Source: Sandaracinus sp.
GTDB taxonomy: Bacteria; Myxococcota_A; Polyangia; Polyangiales; Houyiibacteriaceae
Assembly: GCA_020633125.1 (NCBI GenBank)
Contig: JACKEH010000004.1
Location: forward strand, 1-64,000
Length of the DNA stretch: 64,000 nt
Direction of reading: 5' to 3'
Every line of letters begins with the position of its first letter. Positions within the stretch are counted from its first letter, which is position 1. Below, piece by piece: positions 48,870-57,682 of the stretch. The notes under the pieces are model-generated. The model searched no databases, was not told where the DNA came from, and saw nothing but the letters and a program-made list of their open reading frames with translations. A program made the translations under genes and the position numbers.

Positions 48870-49466
48870 ATGACGCGGCGCGCCGAGCACTCGCGAACGA
48901 CCTCCGAGACCTCGATCTCGGTCTCGCTCGATCTCGACGGAACCGGGAAGCACGACATCGCGACGCCGATGCCCTTCCTCAGTCACATGGTCGACCAGCT
49001 CGCGCGCCACGGGCTCTTCGACCTCGTGGTGAAGGCGACCGGCGACACCGAGATCGACGGACACCACACGACCGAAGACCTCGGCATCACCCTCGGCAAA
49101 TGCTTCGCCGACGCGCTCGGCGACAAGCGAGGCATTCGTCGTTACGGCTCGGCGACCTTGCCGATGGACGAGGCGCTCGTGACCTGCGCGCTCGATCTGA
49201 GCGGCCGCACCTACTTCGTCTGGAAGGTGCCGATGCCGAAGGCGAAGATCGGCGACTTCGACACCGAGCTCGCGGAGGTCTTCTTCGAAGGCTTCGCGCG
49301 TGGCGCGCAAATCAACCTGCACTTCCACCTGCACGCGGGCGAGAACCTGCACCACATCGTGGAGATCTGCTTCAAGGCCTTCGCCAAGGCGCTGCGTCAC
49401 GCGACGGAGATCGATCCGCGCGCGGCGGGCACGCTGCCTTCGACGAAGGGCACGCTCACGGAGTGA
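48870..49466 (+). CDS. hisB: Imidazoleglycerol-phosphate dehydratase
   Basis: A 198-residue enzyme of histidine biosynthesis that dehydrates imidazole glycerol phosphate. The two metal-binding motifs are DGHHTTED and ENLHHIVEICFKAFAKAL, plus FLSHMVDQLARHG. It is the monofunctional form without the histidinol-phosphatase domain. It is the first gene of a tightly packed hisB-hisH-hisA-hisF operon; hisG, hisC, hisD and hisIE are not in the window. Confidence 0.96.
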   Translation: MTRRAEHSRTTSETSISVSLDLDGTGKHDIATPMPFLSHMVDQLARHGLFDLVVKATGDTEIDGHHTTEDLGITLGKCFADALGDKRGIRRYGSATLPMDEALVTCALDLSGRTYFVWKVPMPKAKIGDFDTELAEVFFEGFARGAQINLHFHLHAGENLHHIVEICFKAFAKALRHATEIDPRAAGTLPSTKGTLTE

Positions 49467-49470
49467 CGTC

Positions 49471-50094
49471 GTGACCACCCGCGTGACCGTCGTCGACCTC
49501 GGTCTGGGCAACCTTCACAGCGTGCATCAAGCGCTGCTTCGCGTCGGTGCCGAGCCGACGATCACCCGCGACCCGTCCGCCGTGCGCGACGCGTCGCGGC
49601 TCGTGGTGCCGGGGCAAGGTGCGTTTCGCGAAGGGAGCGAAGCGCTCGTCGGTCCGCTCGGCGACGCGCTTCGCGACTACCTCGGGAGTGAGCGGCCTTA
49701 CCTGGGCATCTGCCTCGGCATGCAGCTCCTCTTCGAGCGCAGCGAAGAAGCACCCGGCCACGCGGGACTCGGGGTGCTCGAAGGCGAGGTGCGCCGCTTT
49801 GCACACGACCTCCGCGACTCGGAAGGCGCGCGCCTGAAGGTGCCGCACATGACGTGGAGCCCGATCACGCTCACGCGCCCGACCCCGCTGCTCGACGAAG
49901 GCGGTTGGTACTACTTCGTGCACAGCTTCTGCTGCGTACCCACGGACCCGGCGCTCACCGTCGCCACGGCCGACTACGGCGGCGACTTCTGCGCGGCCGT
50001 GCAACGTGGGCCGCTCTTCGCCTGCCAGTTTCACCCCGAGAAGAGCCAGCGCCGCGGCGCGAAGCTTTTGGAGGCGTTCCTTCGATGGAGCTGA
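49471..50094 (+). CDS. hisH: Imidazole glycerol phosphate synthase glutaminase subunit
   Basis: A 207-residue class I glutamine amidotransferase that supplies ammonia to HisF. The catalytic Cys is in YLGICLGMQLLFE, and the His and Glu are in CQFHPEKSQ. The GTG start lies four bases after the hisB stop. The 3' end overlaps hisA by ten bases. Confidence 0.95.
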   Translation: MTTRVTVVDLGLGNLHSVHQALLRVGAEPTITRDPSAVRDASRLVVPGQGAFREGSEALVGPLGDALRDYLGSERPYLGICLGMQLLFERSEEAPGHAGLGVLEGEVRRFAHDLRDSEGARLKVPHMTWSPITLTRPTPLLDEGGWYYFVHSFCCVPTDPALTVATADYGGDFCAAVQRGPLFACQFHPEKSQRRGAKLLEAFLRWS

Positions 50095-50816
50095 TTCCCG
50101 CGATCGATCTGCTGGACGGCAAGGTCGTGCGCCTGACGCAAGGCCGCTACGACCAGGTCACCGTCTACTCCGACGATCCCGTCGCCGTCGCCCAGGCCTT
50201 CGAGGCCGAAGGCGCGCGGCGTCTTCACGTCGTCGATCTCGACGGGGCACGCGACGGCAAGCCCGGCAACCTCGCGACCATCGAGGCCATCCTCGGCGCG
50301 ACGAAGCTGCAAGTGCAGGTCGGCGGCGGCGTGCGCGACGCGGACATCGCGGCGCGTTGGCGGGCCGCAGGCGCGCAACGGATCGTGCTCGGCACGGCGG
50401 CCATCAAGAACCCCGAGCTCGTTCGTGCGCTCGCGGCGAGCGGCGAGGTCGTCGTCGCGATCGACGCCCGCGGCGGCGAGGTCGCGGTCGAAGGATGGCT
50501 CGAAGGCAGCGGCGTGCGCGCGACGGAGCTCGCGCGCGAGGTCGACGGCTGGGGCGTCGCGGCCATCCTCTACACCAACATCGAGCGAGACGGCACGCGG
50601 CACGGGCCGGACGTCGAAGGCACGGCCGCCATGCAACGCGACGTGTCGTGCACCGTGATCGCTTCCGGCGGCATCGGCGCGCTCGACCACCTCACCTCGC
50701 TCGCGACCTCCGGGGTGCGAAGCTCGGTCTGCGGTCGCGCGCTCTACGGTGGCGCGTTCACGCTCACCGAAGCGTTCGCCGCGCTCGCCGCGGTCTCCGA
50801 GCGAGGCGGCGCGTGA
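50085..50816 (+). CDS. hisA: ProFAR isomerase (1-(5-phosphoribosyl)-imidazole-carboxamide isomerase)
   Basis: A 243-residue TIM-barrel isomerase. It begins MELIPAIDLLDGKVVRL and carries VVDLDGARDGKPGN (first catalytic Asp region), VQVGGGVRD and VIASGGIGALDHL for phosphate binding, as in HisA. The ATG lies inside the hisH 3' end and the stop overlaps the hisF start (GTGA). Confidence 0.95.
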   Translation: MELIPAIDLLDGKVVRLTQGRYDQVTVYSDDPVAVAQAFEAEGARRLHVVDLDGARDGKPGNLATIEAILGATKLQVQVGGGVRDADIAARWRAAGAQRIVLGTAAIKNPELVRALAASGEVVVAIDARGGEVAVEGWLEGSGVRATELAREVDGWGVAAILYTNIERDGTRHGPDVEGTAAMQRDVSCTVIASGGIGALDHLTSLATSGVRSSVCGRALYGGAFTLTEAFAALAAVSERGGA

Positions 50817-51592
50817 GCCGCGTCATCAAACGCATCGTTCCTTGCCTCGACGTCAAAGAAGGGCGCGTCGTCAAAGGCGTGAACTTCGTCGGGCTGCGTG
50901 ACGCCGGCGACCCGGTCGAGCTCGCGGCACGTTACAGCGAGCAGGGCGCGGACGAGATCACCTTCCTCGACATCACCGCGAGCCACGAGGCGCGCCGCAC
51001 GCTCTTCGAGATGGTCGAGCGTTGTGCCCGCGCGGTCGCGGTGCCGCTCACCGTCGGAGGTGGCGTCCGCACCCGCGAGGACGTGCGTGATCTCCTGAAC
51101 GCCGGTGCCGACAAGGTCTCGATCAACAGCGCGGCGGTGGCCGATCCCGAGCTCGTCGCGCGGGTGAGCGACGCCTACGGCGCCCAAGCGTTGGTGGTCG
51201 CCATCGACGCCAAGAAGAGCGGTGAGGGCTTCGAGATCTTCACCCACGGTGGCCGCCGCGCGACGGGCCTGGACGCCATCGCGTGGGCGCGGAAGATGGC
51301 CGAGCTCGGCGCCGGTGAGCTGCTCGTGACGAGCATGGACCGCGACGGCACCCGCGACGGCTACGACTTGCCTTTGACGCGCGCGATCGCCGAAGCGGTC
51401 GAAGTCCCGGTGATCGCATCCGGCGGAGTGGGTACTCTCGCGCACGTGCTCGAGGGATTGAGGGATGCAGGAGCCGACGCGGCGCTCGCGGCGTCGATCT
51501 TCCACGACGGCCAACACACGGTCGGCGAGGTGAAGGACTACCTCCTGCGCCACGGCGTGCGTGTTCGCCCGCCCGAGGAGTCGCACGCATGA
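50813..51592 (+). CDS. hisF: Imidazole glycerol phosphate synthase cyclase subunit
   Basis: A 259-residue TIM-barrel cyclase that forms the imidazole ring with HisH ammonia. Catalytic Asp is in IVPCLDVKEGRVVKGVNF and the second in LVTSMDRDGTRDGYDL. Phosphate motifs LTVGGGVRTRED and VIASGGVGTLAHV are present. The GTG overlaps the hisA stop. The stop overlaps the next gene (ATGA). Confidence 0.96.
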   Translation: MSRVIKRIVPCLDVKEGRVVKGVNFVGLRDAGDPVELAARYSEQGADEITFLDITASHEARRTLFEMVERCARAVAVPLTVGGGVRTREDVRDLLNAGADKVSINSAAVADPELVARVSDAYGAQALVVAIDAKKSGEGFEIFTHGGRRATGLDAIAWARKMAELGAGELLVTSMDRDGTRDGYDLPLTRAIAEAVEVPVIASGGVGTLAHVLEGLRDAGADAALAASIFHDGQHTVGEVKDYLLRHGVRVRPPEESHA

Positions 51593-53208
51593 GCGCGATG
51601 GGGGTCACGGCTCGGGAGCTCGTCTCGCAACTGCGCGCGCGCGACCAACGATTGCCGTTCGAGATCGGTGCGTTCGTCGCCCTCGAGACGCTCGAGCGGC
51701 TGCTCGAAGGTCCGGCCGTCGTCGGACCGGACGACGTACGCATCGGGCCCGAGGGCACGCTGGCGACCTACGTCGCGCCGAGCTCGGCGTCCGGCGCCGA
51801 AGCCGCCAAGAGCGTCGCCGCGTTGATGGCGCATCTTCTCGTCGCCGCGGGACCGGGCGTCCCGCCGACGCTCCTGCGTTTGGTGGAGCAGGGCCCCTCG
51901 GACGGTCGATGGGATCCTTCGCGCATGCGAGACGAGCTCGAAGCGAGCCTGGTGCCGCTCAACCGCGCCGCGGCCCGCCGCGTGCTCGCGCGCATCGTCC
52001 GGGACCTCGAGGCCGGACCGCGCGCACCCTCCCGAGCGCCCGCCGGGTTGGCGATGGGCGGCGACGTCGACGACGACCTCGACGCGCTGCTCGCGGTCGG
52101 CGAGCCCGAAGACGACGAAGACGTTCCGACCTCGGAGCTCCCGCAGCTCGACGCCAGCGGGAACCCGGTCGTGTCGTTCGATTCGATCACCGCCAAGCGC
52201 ACGGGGTTGCGCAAACGAGAGCCCGAGCCGGATCTCGACGACGAGCCGAGCGCGCACGACCGGCCGACGCCCGCGATGGGCAACGACGTGGTGGCGCTCG
52301 GCCGCGCGGTCGAAGCGCGCCGCGCGGCGGAGCGCGAACGCCCGGACCCGACGCCGAAGGTCGAATCCGTGCGTCCCGGACGGATGGAAACGCGCCCGGC
52401 GACCAAGCCGATGCCGGTGGCCGAGCTCGACGGATTCGACGAGGAGCCCGTGGGTGGCAAGCGCTCCGGCCTCGGGATGGGGGTCGTGATCTTGGTGCTG
52501 CTCATCGTCGGTGGGCTCGGCGCGGTGGTCGTGTTGCGGCCTGACGTCGTCGATCGCGTGATGGGTCGCGCGCCTTCCGAAGACGAGCTGCGCGCCGAAG
52601 AAGAAGCCCGGCAGGCGCAAGAACGGGCCGAGCAGATGGACCGTGCGCGCGCCGAGCTTCACGCGCGGCACGGACGGCTCTCGATTCGCGTGGAGGGTCA
52701 CGACCGCGCGCAGATCCTCCTCTTCGTCGGTCGGGGTCCGGCGGTGGCAGAGAACCTGCCGACCGGCGTCGCGCACGAGCTCGTCGCGGTGGCGGACAAC
52801 CGAACGCCGACGCGCGCGGTCGTGCCGGCCGACGCGACGTGGGCGCCGAGCGACGACGGACTCCTCTACGAGCTCGCGATGCAGACGGGCGACGAGGAGA
52901 TGGCGTTCGAGCAGCTCGTGCTCGGGCCGTCGCGCCTCGATCGCAACGCGATGGGCACGCCGAGCGGAGAGCTCGGGCGGGTTCGTGTGATCACCACGCC
53001 GCCCGGTGCGCGGGTGTTCTTGCTCGTGGGGTTCGGCACCACGGAGATTCGGGACCTTCCGACCGACGCGCCGCAAGAGATCCTCGTGTACGACGAAGGC
53101 GTGCCGCCGGTACGTTCGTTCGTCGGGCCGAGCGATTGGCGCGAAGCCGAGGACGGCAAGGAAGCCGAGCTCGTCGTCACATTGCCCGAGCCGGCACGCC
53201 GCCGCTGA
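51589..53208 (+). CDS. Membrane protein of unknown function, coupled to hisF
   Basis: A 539-residue protein: an N-terminal helical domain (about 1-150), an acidic/Pro disordered stretch (about 160-300), one membrane helix (GMGVVILVLLIVGGLGAVVVL, about 303-323), a charged coiled coil (about 331-355), and two beta-rich PEGA-like repeats, GRLSIRVEGHDRAQILLFVG and GRVRVITTPPGARVFLLVGFG, each followed by a LPTxxxHEL or LPTDAPQEI phrase. It is translationally linked to hisF (ATGA overlap), though nothing suggests a histidine role. Similar mixed modules appear in other myxobacterial envelope proteins. Confidence 0.72.
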   Translation: MSAMGVTARELVSQLRARDQRLPFEIGAFVALETLERLLEGPAVVGPDDVRIGPEGTLATYVAPSSASGAEAAKSVAALMAHLLVAAGPGVPPTLLRLVEQGPSDGRWDPSRMRDELEASLVPLNRAAARRVLARIVRDLEAGPRAPSRAPAGLAMGGDVDDDLDALLAVGEPEDDEDVPTSELPQLDASGNPVVSFDSITAKRTGLRKREPEPDLDDEPSAHDRPTPAMGNDVVALGRAVEARRAAERERPDPTPKVESVRPGRMETRPATKPMPVAELDGFDEEPVGGKRSGLGMGVVILVLLIVGGLGAVVVLRPDVVDRVMGRAPSEDELRAEEEARQAQERAEQMDRARAELHARHGRLSIRVEGHDRAQILLFVGRGPAVAENLPTGVAHELVAVADNRTPTRAVVPADATWAPSDDGLLYELAMQTGDEEMAFEQLVLGPSRLDRNAMGTPSGELGRVRVITTPPGARVFLLVGFGTTEIRDLPTDAPQEILVYDEGVPPVRSFVGPSDWREAEDGKEAELVVTLPEPARRR

Positions 53209-53221
53209 TCGCGCCCCACGT

Positions 53222-53289
53222 GTGTCGACGAGCCGCGAGCTCGCCCCATGCTCGTTCCATGCGAGTCGACACGAGCGACGCGTGTCGAC
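53222..53289. promoter_or_regulatory. Three GTGTCGAC/GTCGACAC motifs before the thioesterase gene
   Basis: GTGTCGAC occurs at 53222-53229 and 53282-53289 and in reverse orientation at 53265-53272, all within 68 bp in the 111-bp gap before the thioesterase gene. The spacing and palindromic core (GTCGAC) suggest a repressor-type operator, but no cognate regulator is nearby. Confidence 0.35.
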
Positions 53290-53319
53290 GGATGCGGGCG
53301 TTGAGGCCATCCTCGCGCG

Positions 53320-53820
53320 ATGTCCGATCACGCGCACGACGGCGTCCTCGACGGGAGCCTCTTCGGCGAGCAGCAGATGTGTTTCGGGTGCGGCCCCTCG
53401 CACCCGATCGGCTTTCGCCTCTCGTTCGAGCGAAAGGGGGAGGAGGTCGTCTCCCGCTTCGTGCCCGACGAGCGTTACCAAGGGCCGCCGGGCATCTTTC
53501 ACGGCGGCTTGGTCATGACGCTCGCCGACGAGGTGGCGAGCTGGGGCGTGGTGATGTTGCTCGGCCGCTTCGGCTTCACCGGGCGCGTCGAAGGCTCGCT
53601 CCGCAAAGCCATTCGCATCGGCCAGGAGGTCGTGGCGCGCGCGACGATCGCGGAGGACCGTCGCCGCATCGTCGACGTCGCGATTCGGCTCGAGCAGGAG
53701 GACGCGCTCTGCTTCGACGGCAAGTTCCGCTTCATGGTGCTCGACGAGAAGGGCGCGGAGCGGCTCCTCGGTGGACCCTTGCCCGAGCGGTGGAAGGAGC
53801 TCGCGCGCCGGAGCGGCTGA
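53320..53820 (+). CDS. PaaI-like hotdog thioesterase
   Basis: A 166-residue hotdog-fold protein with the core FHGGLVMTLADEVASWGVVM, where the Asp/Glu region on the long helix is typical of acyl-CoA thioesterases of the PaaI/4HBT type. CFGCGPSHPIGFRLSF at the N-terminus is common in this subfamily. It probably cleaves an acyl-CoA; the substrate is not predictable. Confidence 0.85.
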   Translation: MSDHAHDGVLDGSLFGEQQMCFGCGPSHPIGFRLSFERKGEEVVSRFVPDERYQGPPGIFHGGLVMTLADEVASWGVVMLLGRFGFTGRVEGSLRKAIRIGQEVVARATIAEDRRRIVDVAIRLEQEDALCFDGKFRFMVLDEKGAERLLGGPLPERWKELARRSG

Positions 53821-53941
53821 CGCGCAGAATCGTCTCACGCGCCGGCGAACGACCACGCGTCCGAGCGCGCGCGCTCGGGCTTGGTGCTGCGGCCGAGCAA
53901 GGCGCACCGCGAAGCGGTGGTCTCGCGAGGGTTCAGAGCAC

Positions 53942-54013
53942 GAATCAGTTGCACTGATTCATGCTCTTCCTTCTCTTCGAGGGGGCGACGCGCCCCCCGA
54001 CCGGCAAAGCCGG
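53942..54013. other. Palindromic cluster in the thioesterase/lipoprotein gap
   Basis: Within the 266-bp gap (53821-54086) are a perfect 8-bp inverted repeat GAATCAGT/ACTGATTC with a 3-nt loop (53942-53960), a 7-bp hairpin GGGGGCG/CGCCCCC (53981-53997) and CCGGC/GCCGG (54001-54013). They could be a shared terminator region for the convergent genes; the first may be an operator. Confidence 0.5.
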
Positions 54014-54086
54014 ATCGGGGCCCCCTCCCACCACCGAGCGCCCGGCCACTCGCACGGTTTGCGATCCGTGCAAGTGGCGGCCGCTC

Positions 54087-54572
54087 TCAGTAGCGGGCGC
54101 GAAGGTCTGCCAGGCCTTCGTCGCAGCCGCTTCGCAGCGTGCGCACGCGCAGCGCCGCTTCGGTCGAGGCGGTCAGCGCCGCCTCCGCCGCGGTGGCGTC
54201 TTCGGCGCGCGCTTCGCCGGGAGCCGCCGCCTCGAGCTGCGCCACGAGGCGACGCGCTTCGGCCTGCTGCTCTTCGGCTTCGAGCAAGGCTTGGTGCATC
54301 TGGAGGCACGCGTCTCGCACGGCTTCGACACGCTCGTTGGCGATGGCGAGGCGACCGAGCGTCTCGACGCGACGTCGCCGCTCGACGAGGTCGTCGACGT
54401 TCACGTCGAGCCCGTCGTAGCGGTCGAGGAAGAGGCGCGCTTCGTTGGCCTCGTCCCCGCCGCAACCGGCGAGCAACGACAGAAGCGTGCCCAAGATCAG
54501 GAGGCGACGAAGCACGACGAAGCGACGAAGCACGACGCGGCGACGAAGCACGACGCGGCGACGAACGCTCAC
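54087..54572 (-). CDS. Small lipoprotein with repeat-built signal region, unknown function
   Basis: A 161-residue lipoprotein. The N-terminal region is a near-repeat of VVLRRR/VVLRRF built from an 18-bp DNA repeat, then LLILGTLLSLLAGC (lipobox). The mature part is helical and charged (NVDDLVERRRRVETLGRLAIANERVEA), with coiled-coil character and one C-terminal Cys. The GTG overlaps the upstream gene's stop (GTGA), so the two lipoproteins are coupled. Confidence 0.72.
   Translation of the reverse strand: MSVRRRVVLRRRVVLRRFVVLRRLLILGTLLSLLAGCGGDEANEARLFLDRYDGLDVNVDDLVERRRRVETLGRLAIANERVEAVRDACLQMHQALLEAEEQQAEARRLVAQLEAAAPGEARAEDATAAEAALTASTEAALRVRTLRSGCDEGLADLRARY
54501..54572. repeat. 18-bp tandem repeat, four units, inside a signal peptide
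   Basis: Units at 54501, 54519, 54537 and 54555, each a variant of GCGGCGACGAAGCACGAC; the first three differ by one to two bases and the last diverges at its 3' end. It codes for the basic N-region of the downstream lipoprotein signal peptide and reaches the stop of the upstream gene. Confidence 0.88.
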
Positions 54573-55591
54573 GGCGTCGCGGCGCTCACGGACGCCGCCG
54601 GGACCGCGCCGCGAATGCCGATCGAGTCGTTCGCCACGAACACGTCGACCGTGCCGTCCTCGAAACGTGCGAGCTCGCGCGCGAACACCTCGCCCTCGAG
54701 GATCGCGACCGTCTGATCGTTCGAGCGCACGCGCGTGCCGGCCGCGATGCGCACGAGGGGCTTCTCCGCGTCCGCGCGAAGCATGTCCGGGATGCCGTCG
54801 GTGCGAGCCGCGCTCGGGGCCACGGTGCCTGCGTCGCCGAGCGCCACGTTCACGTAGCCGACGAGGTACGGACCCTGGCCCACGCGCACACCCTTCCACT
54901 CGGCGCCGTCGCGCACGACCTCGAGCAAGATGCCCGGATCGGAAGCCGGGAGCGTCGCGACGACGGCCCCACCGGGGCGATCGTAGAGGGGCACTTCGGT
55001 ACCGGCGGGAAGTCGACGCGGCGTGCCTGCGGTCGGGCGCTCGGCGTCGGCCGGGGGTGCGGTCGCCGCGAGGCGATCCATCGGGTAGACACCTTCGAAC
55101 GCCGGCGCGAAGAGCTCGTCGGTCAGGCGCGGCATCGCTTCGACGCGCACGATGCCCGCTTGGTCGGAGGGCCCGAGGTAGCGCACGAAGTCGCCAGGGC
55201 CGACGTAGACCTCGGTGCCGCCGATCTTGCCGCGCTGCTGCACGCGAAGGCCGAGGCGCGAGGTCACGAGGTGCGCGCGGACCTTGATGCTCCCGCGAAT
55301 GCGCACGAGCGCGCGGCCGTTCACCGGTTGCTCGGCGAGCTCGACGTCGACGCCAGGTCGCACGTAGCCGATGGCCGGCGACCGGTCCTCGGCACCGAGG
55401 AAGAGCGCGGGCCCCGTTCCCGGACCGGTGACGAGCGCGCTCGGCCACTCGACGTTCACGGGCGCGGTGACGACGGCTTCGGCGCCCGTGCCTTCCGTGC
55501 CGGTCGTGATCGTCGTCTCTTCACCGCCCCCACACGCCACGCCCGAGAGGAGCACGAGGGAGAGGCCCGCCTGTCGCACCGTTCGCACCAT
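54569..55591 (-). CDS. Lipoprotein with SH3-like domain
   Basis: A 340-residue lipoprotein (LVLLSGVACGGG). The mature part begins with a Thr/Gly-rich spacer, then a beta-rich region (IGYVRPGVDVELAEQPVNGRA) and an SH3b-like segment (AGTEVPLYDRPGGAVVATL, with EWKGVRVGQGPYLVGYV). A role in cell-wall binding is suggested by the fold only. It is followed without a gap by another lipoprotein gene on the same strand. Confidence 0.72.
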   Translation of the reverse strand: MVRTVRQAGLSLVLLSGVACGGGEETTITTGTEGTGAEAVVTAPVNVEWPSALVTGPGTGPALFLGAEDRSPAIGYVRPGVDVELAEQPVNGRALVRIRGSIKVRAHLVTSRLGLRVQQRGKIGGTEVYVGPGDFVRYLGPSDQAGIVRVEAMPRLTDELFAPAFEGVYPMDRLAATAPPADAERPTAGTPRRLPAGTEVPLYDRPGGAVVATLPASDPGILLEVVRDGAEWKGVRVGQGPYLVGYVNVALGDAGTVAPSAARTDGIPDMLRADAEKPLVRIAAGTRVRSNDQTVAILEGEVFARELARFEDGTVDVFVANDSIGIRGAVPAASVSAATP

Positions 55592-55712
55592 GGGCGACGA
55601 AATAGCCCAAGGTGGGCCTCTTGGCCACAACCCCGCAAAATCACACCCCGGACCCGACGGCCGGAGCCGAGCCGAAGCGGAGAGGGGAGGCCGCCGAGGC
55701 GGAGACCGCGGC

Positions 55713-56438
55713 TCAGTAACGGACGCGCAGCCGGATGCCGAGCGCGGTCGCGATCTCCGTCGCGTAGCGGCGCGGGATGCGATCCAGACGGTCCTCGACC
55801 ACGGCACGGGCGCGTGCGTGGGGCTCGCCCTTGAGGGCCGGCAGCACGATCTCGGACCACCGCTGCAGCGTCTTGCCGTCCGCGCCCTGGAGCGCGAGCG
55901 TCAGCACCGGCTCGAGCCGCTTCTGGTACGCGACCGACGCGATGCAGAGGTTCGCGAAGGTCCGCACGAGACCGTCGCGGCCGACGTCGATCGCCGGCTC
56001 GAAGCTGCGCTTGAGCAGCTCGAGGTGTTTGGCCACGCGGGCCGGCGCGATCTTCGCCACCGCGGGAAGCGCATCCGCCGCGAGCTGCACCACGCGCTTG
56101 TTCGACGAGGTGATGCCCTTGGCGAGCTTGTCGACGTGCGGCCCGAGCAGCTCCGGCTGCGCCTGCACGATCTCGTGAAGCACACGCGCGGCCTTCGTCG
56201 ACACCGTCGCGCGATCGTCGAGCAGCTGCTCGGCCATCTCGGTCACCCGCGCCGGCGCGTCGGGAGCCCCGAGGATTTCGGCCGCGACCTTCGCGGAGCC
56301 GGTGGCGGCATCCGCTTCCGTCTCGACGTCGTCTTGCACGTCCTGCGTGGTCGCGGGCGCTTCGGGCGCCTGGCTCTTGCTGCGCTTGGACGGCGTCTTG
56401 GCGGTCGTCTTGCGGGTCGTCTTCTTCGTGGTCGCCAT
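55713..56438 (-). CDS. HEAT-repeat-like cytoplasmic protein
   Basis: A 241-residue protein: a Lys/Thr-rich basic N-terminus (MATTKKTTRKTTAKTPSKRS), then all-helical sequence with HEAT-like phrases (VSTKAARVLHEIVQAQPELLG, KRVVQLAADALPAVAKIAP and DGLVRTFANLCIASV). The basic tail resembles histone-like or nucleic-acid-binding extensions. The role is unknown. Confidence 0.75.
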   Translation of the reverse strand: MATTKKTTRKTTAKTPSKRSKSQAPEAPATTQDVQDDVETEADAATGSAKVAAEILGAPDAPARVTEMAEQLLDDRATVSTKAARVLHEIVQAQPELLGPHVDKLAKGITSSNKRVVQLAADALPAVAKIAPARVAKHLELLKRSFEPAIDVGRDGLVRTFANLCIASVAYQKRLEPVLTLALQGADGKTLQRWSEIVLPALKGEPHARARAVVEDRLDRIPRRYATEIATALGIRLRVRY

Positions 56439-56532
56439 GGAATCTCCCGCCCGTGTTCGGTGCGGTCCGCTCTGGTGCCGAGGACGTGCGACGTGCGCAG
56501 CGTACTCGAAAAAATGGGTTTTGGGGCGCCGC

Positions 56533-57558
56533 CTACGGCGCGGCTCCTTCGGGGGTCAGGGCCGCCACGAGCTTCGGGAGCGTCAGGGCGTAGCGCCACG
56601 CGGTCCCACGGTGGCCGCCTTCGAACTCGTCGTGCTCGACTTCCACGTTCGCGGCGCGAAGCGCCTCGGCGACCTCACGCGCGGCGAGCTGCAAGCCGTG
56701 CTCGTCGCGATCGCCGGCGTCGACGATCGCGTAGCGAAGCGAGCGGAGCGCTTCGTGCGAGACTGCGATGCGCTCGAGGGGATCGTGCGCCCGCCAACGT
56801 GCGAAAGCGCCTTCGTCGATGCGCCCGGTGCGGACGTCGAAGGGCAACGCGCAATGCGGGTAGGGCGCGTCGCCGTCGGGGGCGTAGGCGCAGCTCGCGG
56901 CGAGCGTGAAGATCGCGTCGAACTCCATCGCGTCACGCGGCCCACCGTCGACCACGCGCCGCGCGAACGCTTCCAGGCCACCCGCGCGTCCGATCGCGAT
57001 CGCGGCGTGGGTGAGCATCGGTCGCATCGTCACGTCGAAGCTCGCGTCCGCGGCGTGAGCGCCAATCGCGGCGAAGGTGCCGGGTCGATCGGTGGCGAGG
57101 CGAAGCGCCCCGAAGCCGCCGCTCGAGCGCCCGGCGACGCCACGTCCGCTCGCCTCCGCGATCGTGCGAAAGGTCGCGTCCACGTGCGGGACGACCTCGT
57201 CGACGAGGTAGCTCTGGTAGTTGCCGGTCGCGGGCGAATCGAGGAACTGGCTGCCGCCGAAACGCGTCGTCGCGTCGGGCATCACGAGGATCGCGGGGGC
57301 GGTCTCGCCACGCGCGATTTGGTCGTCGAAGACCTCGACCGTCGAGCGCTTCCACGGTGACCACGCGACCATCGAGCGGTGCGTCGCCGCGAAGCCCGGG
57401 AGCAGCATCACGGTCGGGTACCGCCGCGTGCCCTCGTCGTGGCCGGGGGGCAGGTAGACCAACACGTCGCGCTCGGCGGGGTCACCGAGGGCGTTGCCTT
57501 CGAGGCACCTTCCCGGGAGCCGCGACTCCACCAGGCGTCCGTGTAGGCGGAAGTGCAT
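56533..57558 (-). CDS. Alpha/beta-hydrolase, esterase D/enterochelin-esterase type
   Basis: A 341-residue esterase. The oxyanion/strand region is YPTVMLLPGFAATHRSM, the nucleophile elbow is GVAGRSSGGFGALRLA (Ser in GRSSGG), and the histidine is in FEGGHRGTAWRYAL. No signal peptide is apparent. It resembles the putative-esterase family PF00756, which includes S-formylglutathione hydrolases and siderophore esterases. It is divergent from the thiamine-enzyme gene. Confidence 0.88.
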   Translation of the reverse strand: MHFRLHGRLVESRLPGRCLEGNALGDPAERDVLVYLPPGHDEGTRRYPTVMLLPGFAATHRSMVAWSPWKRSTVEVFDDQIARGETAPAILVMPDATTRFGGSQFLDSPATGNYQSYLVDEVVPHVDATFRTIAEASGRGVAGRSSGGFGALRLATDRPGTFAAIGAHAADASFDVTMRPMLTHAAIAIGRAGGLEAFARRVVDGGPRDAMEFDAIFTLAASCAYAPDGDAPYPHCALPFDVRTGRIDEGAFARWRAHDPLERIAVSHEALRSLRYAIVDAGDRDEHGLQLAAREVAEALRAANVEVEHDEFEGGHRGTAWRYALTLPKLVAALTPEGAAP

Positions 57559-57682
57559 GAGCGACGAGGGTTAGCACATCGCGAGGCACCCTGTGGGGAG
57601 CGACGAAGCGGCGGTTGAACGGAGGGCCCCCACCCGGTTACATCGGTGCCGCTGCGAGGGTGCGGCGCGAAGGGGTGTGCGC

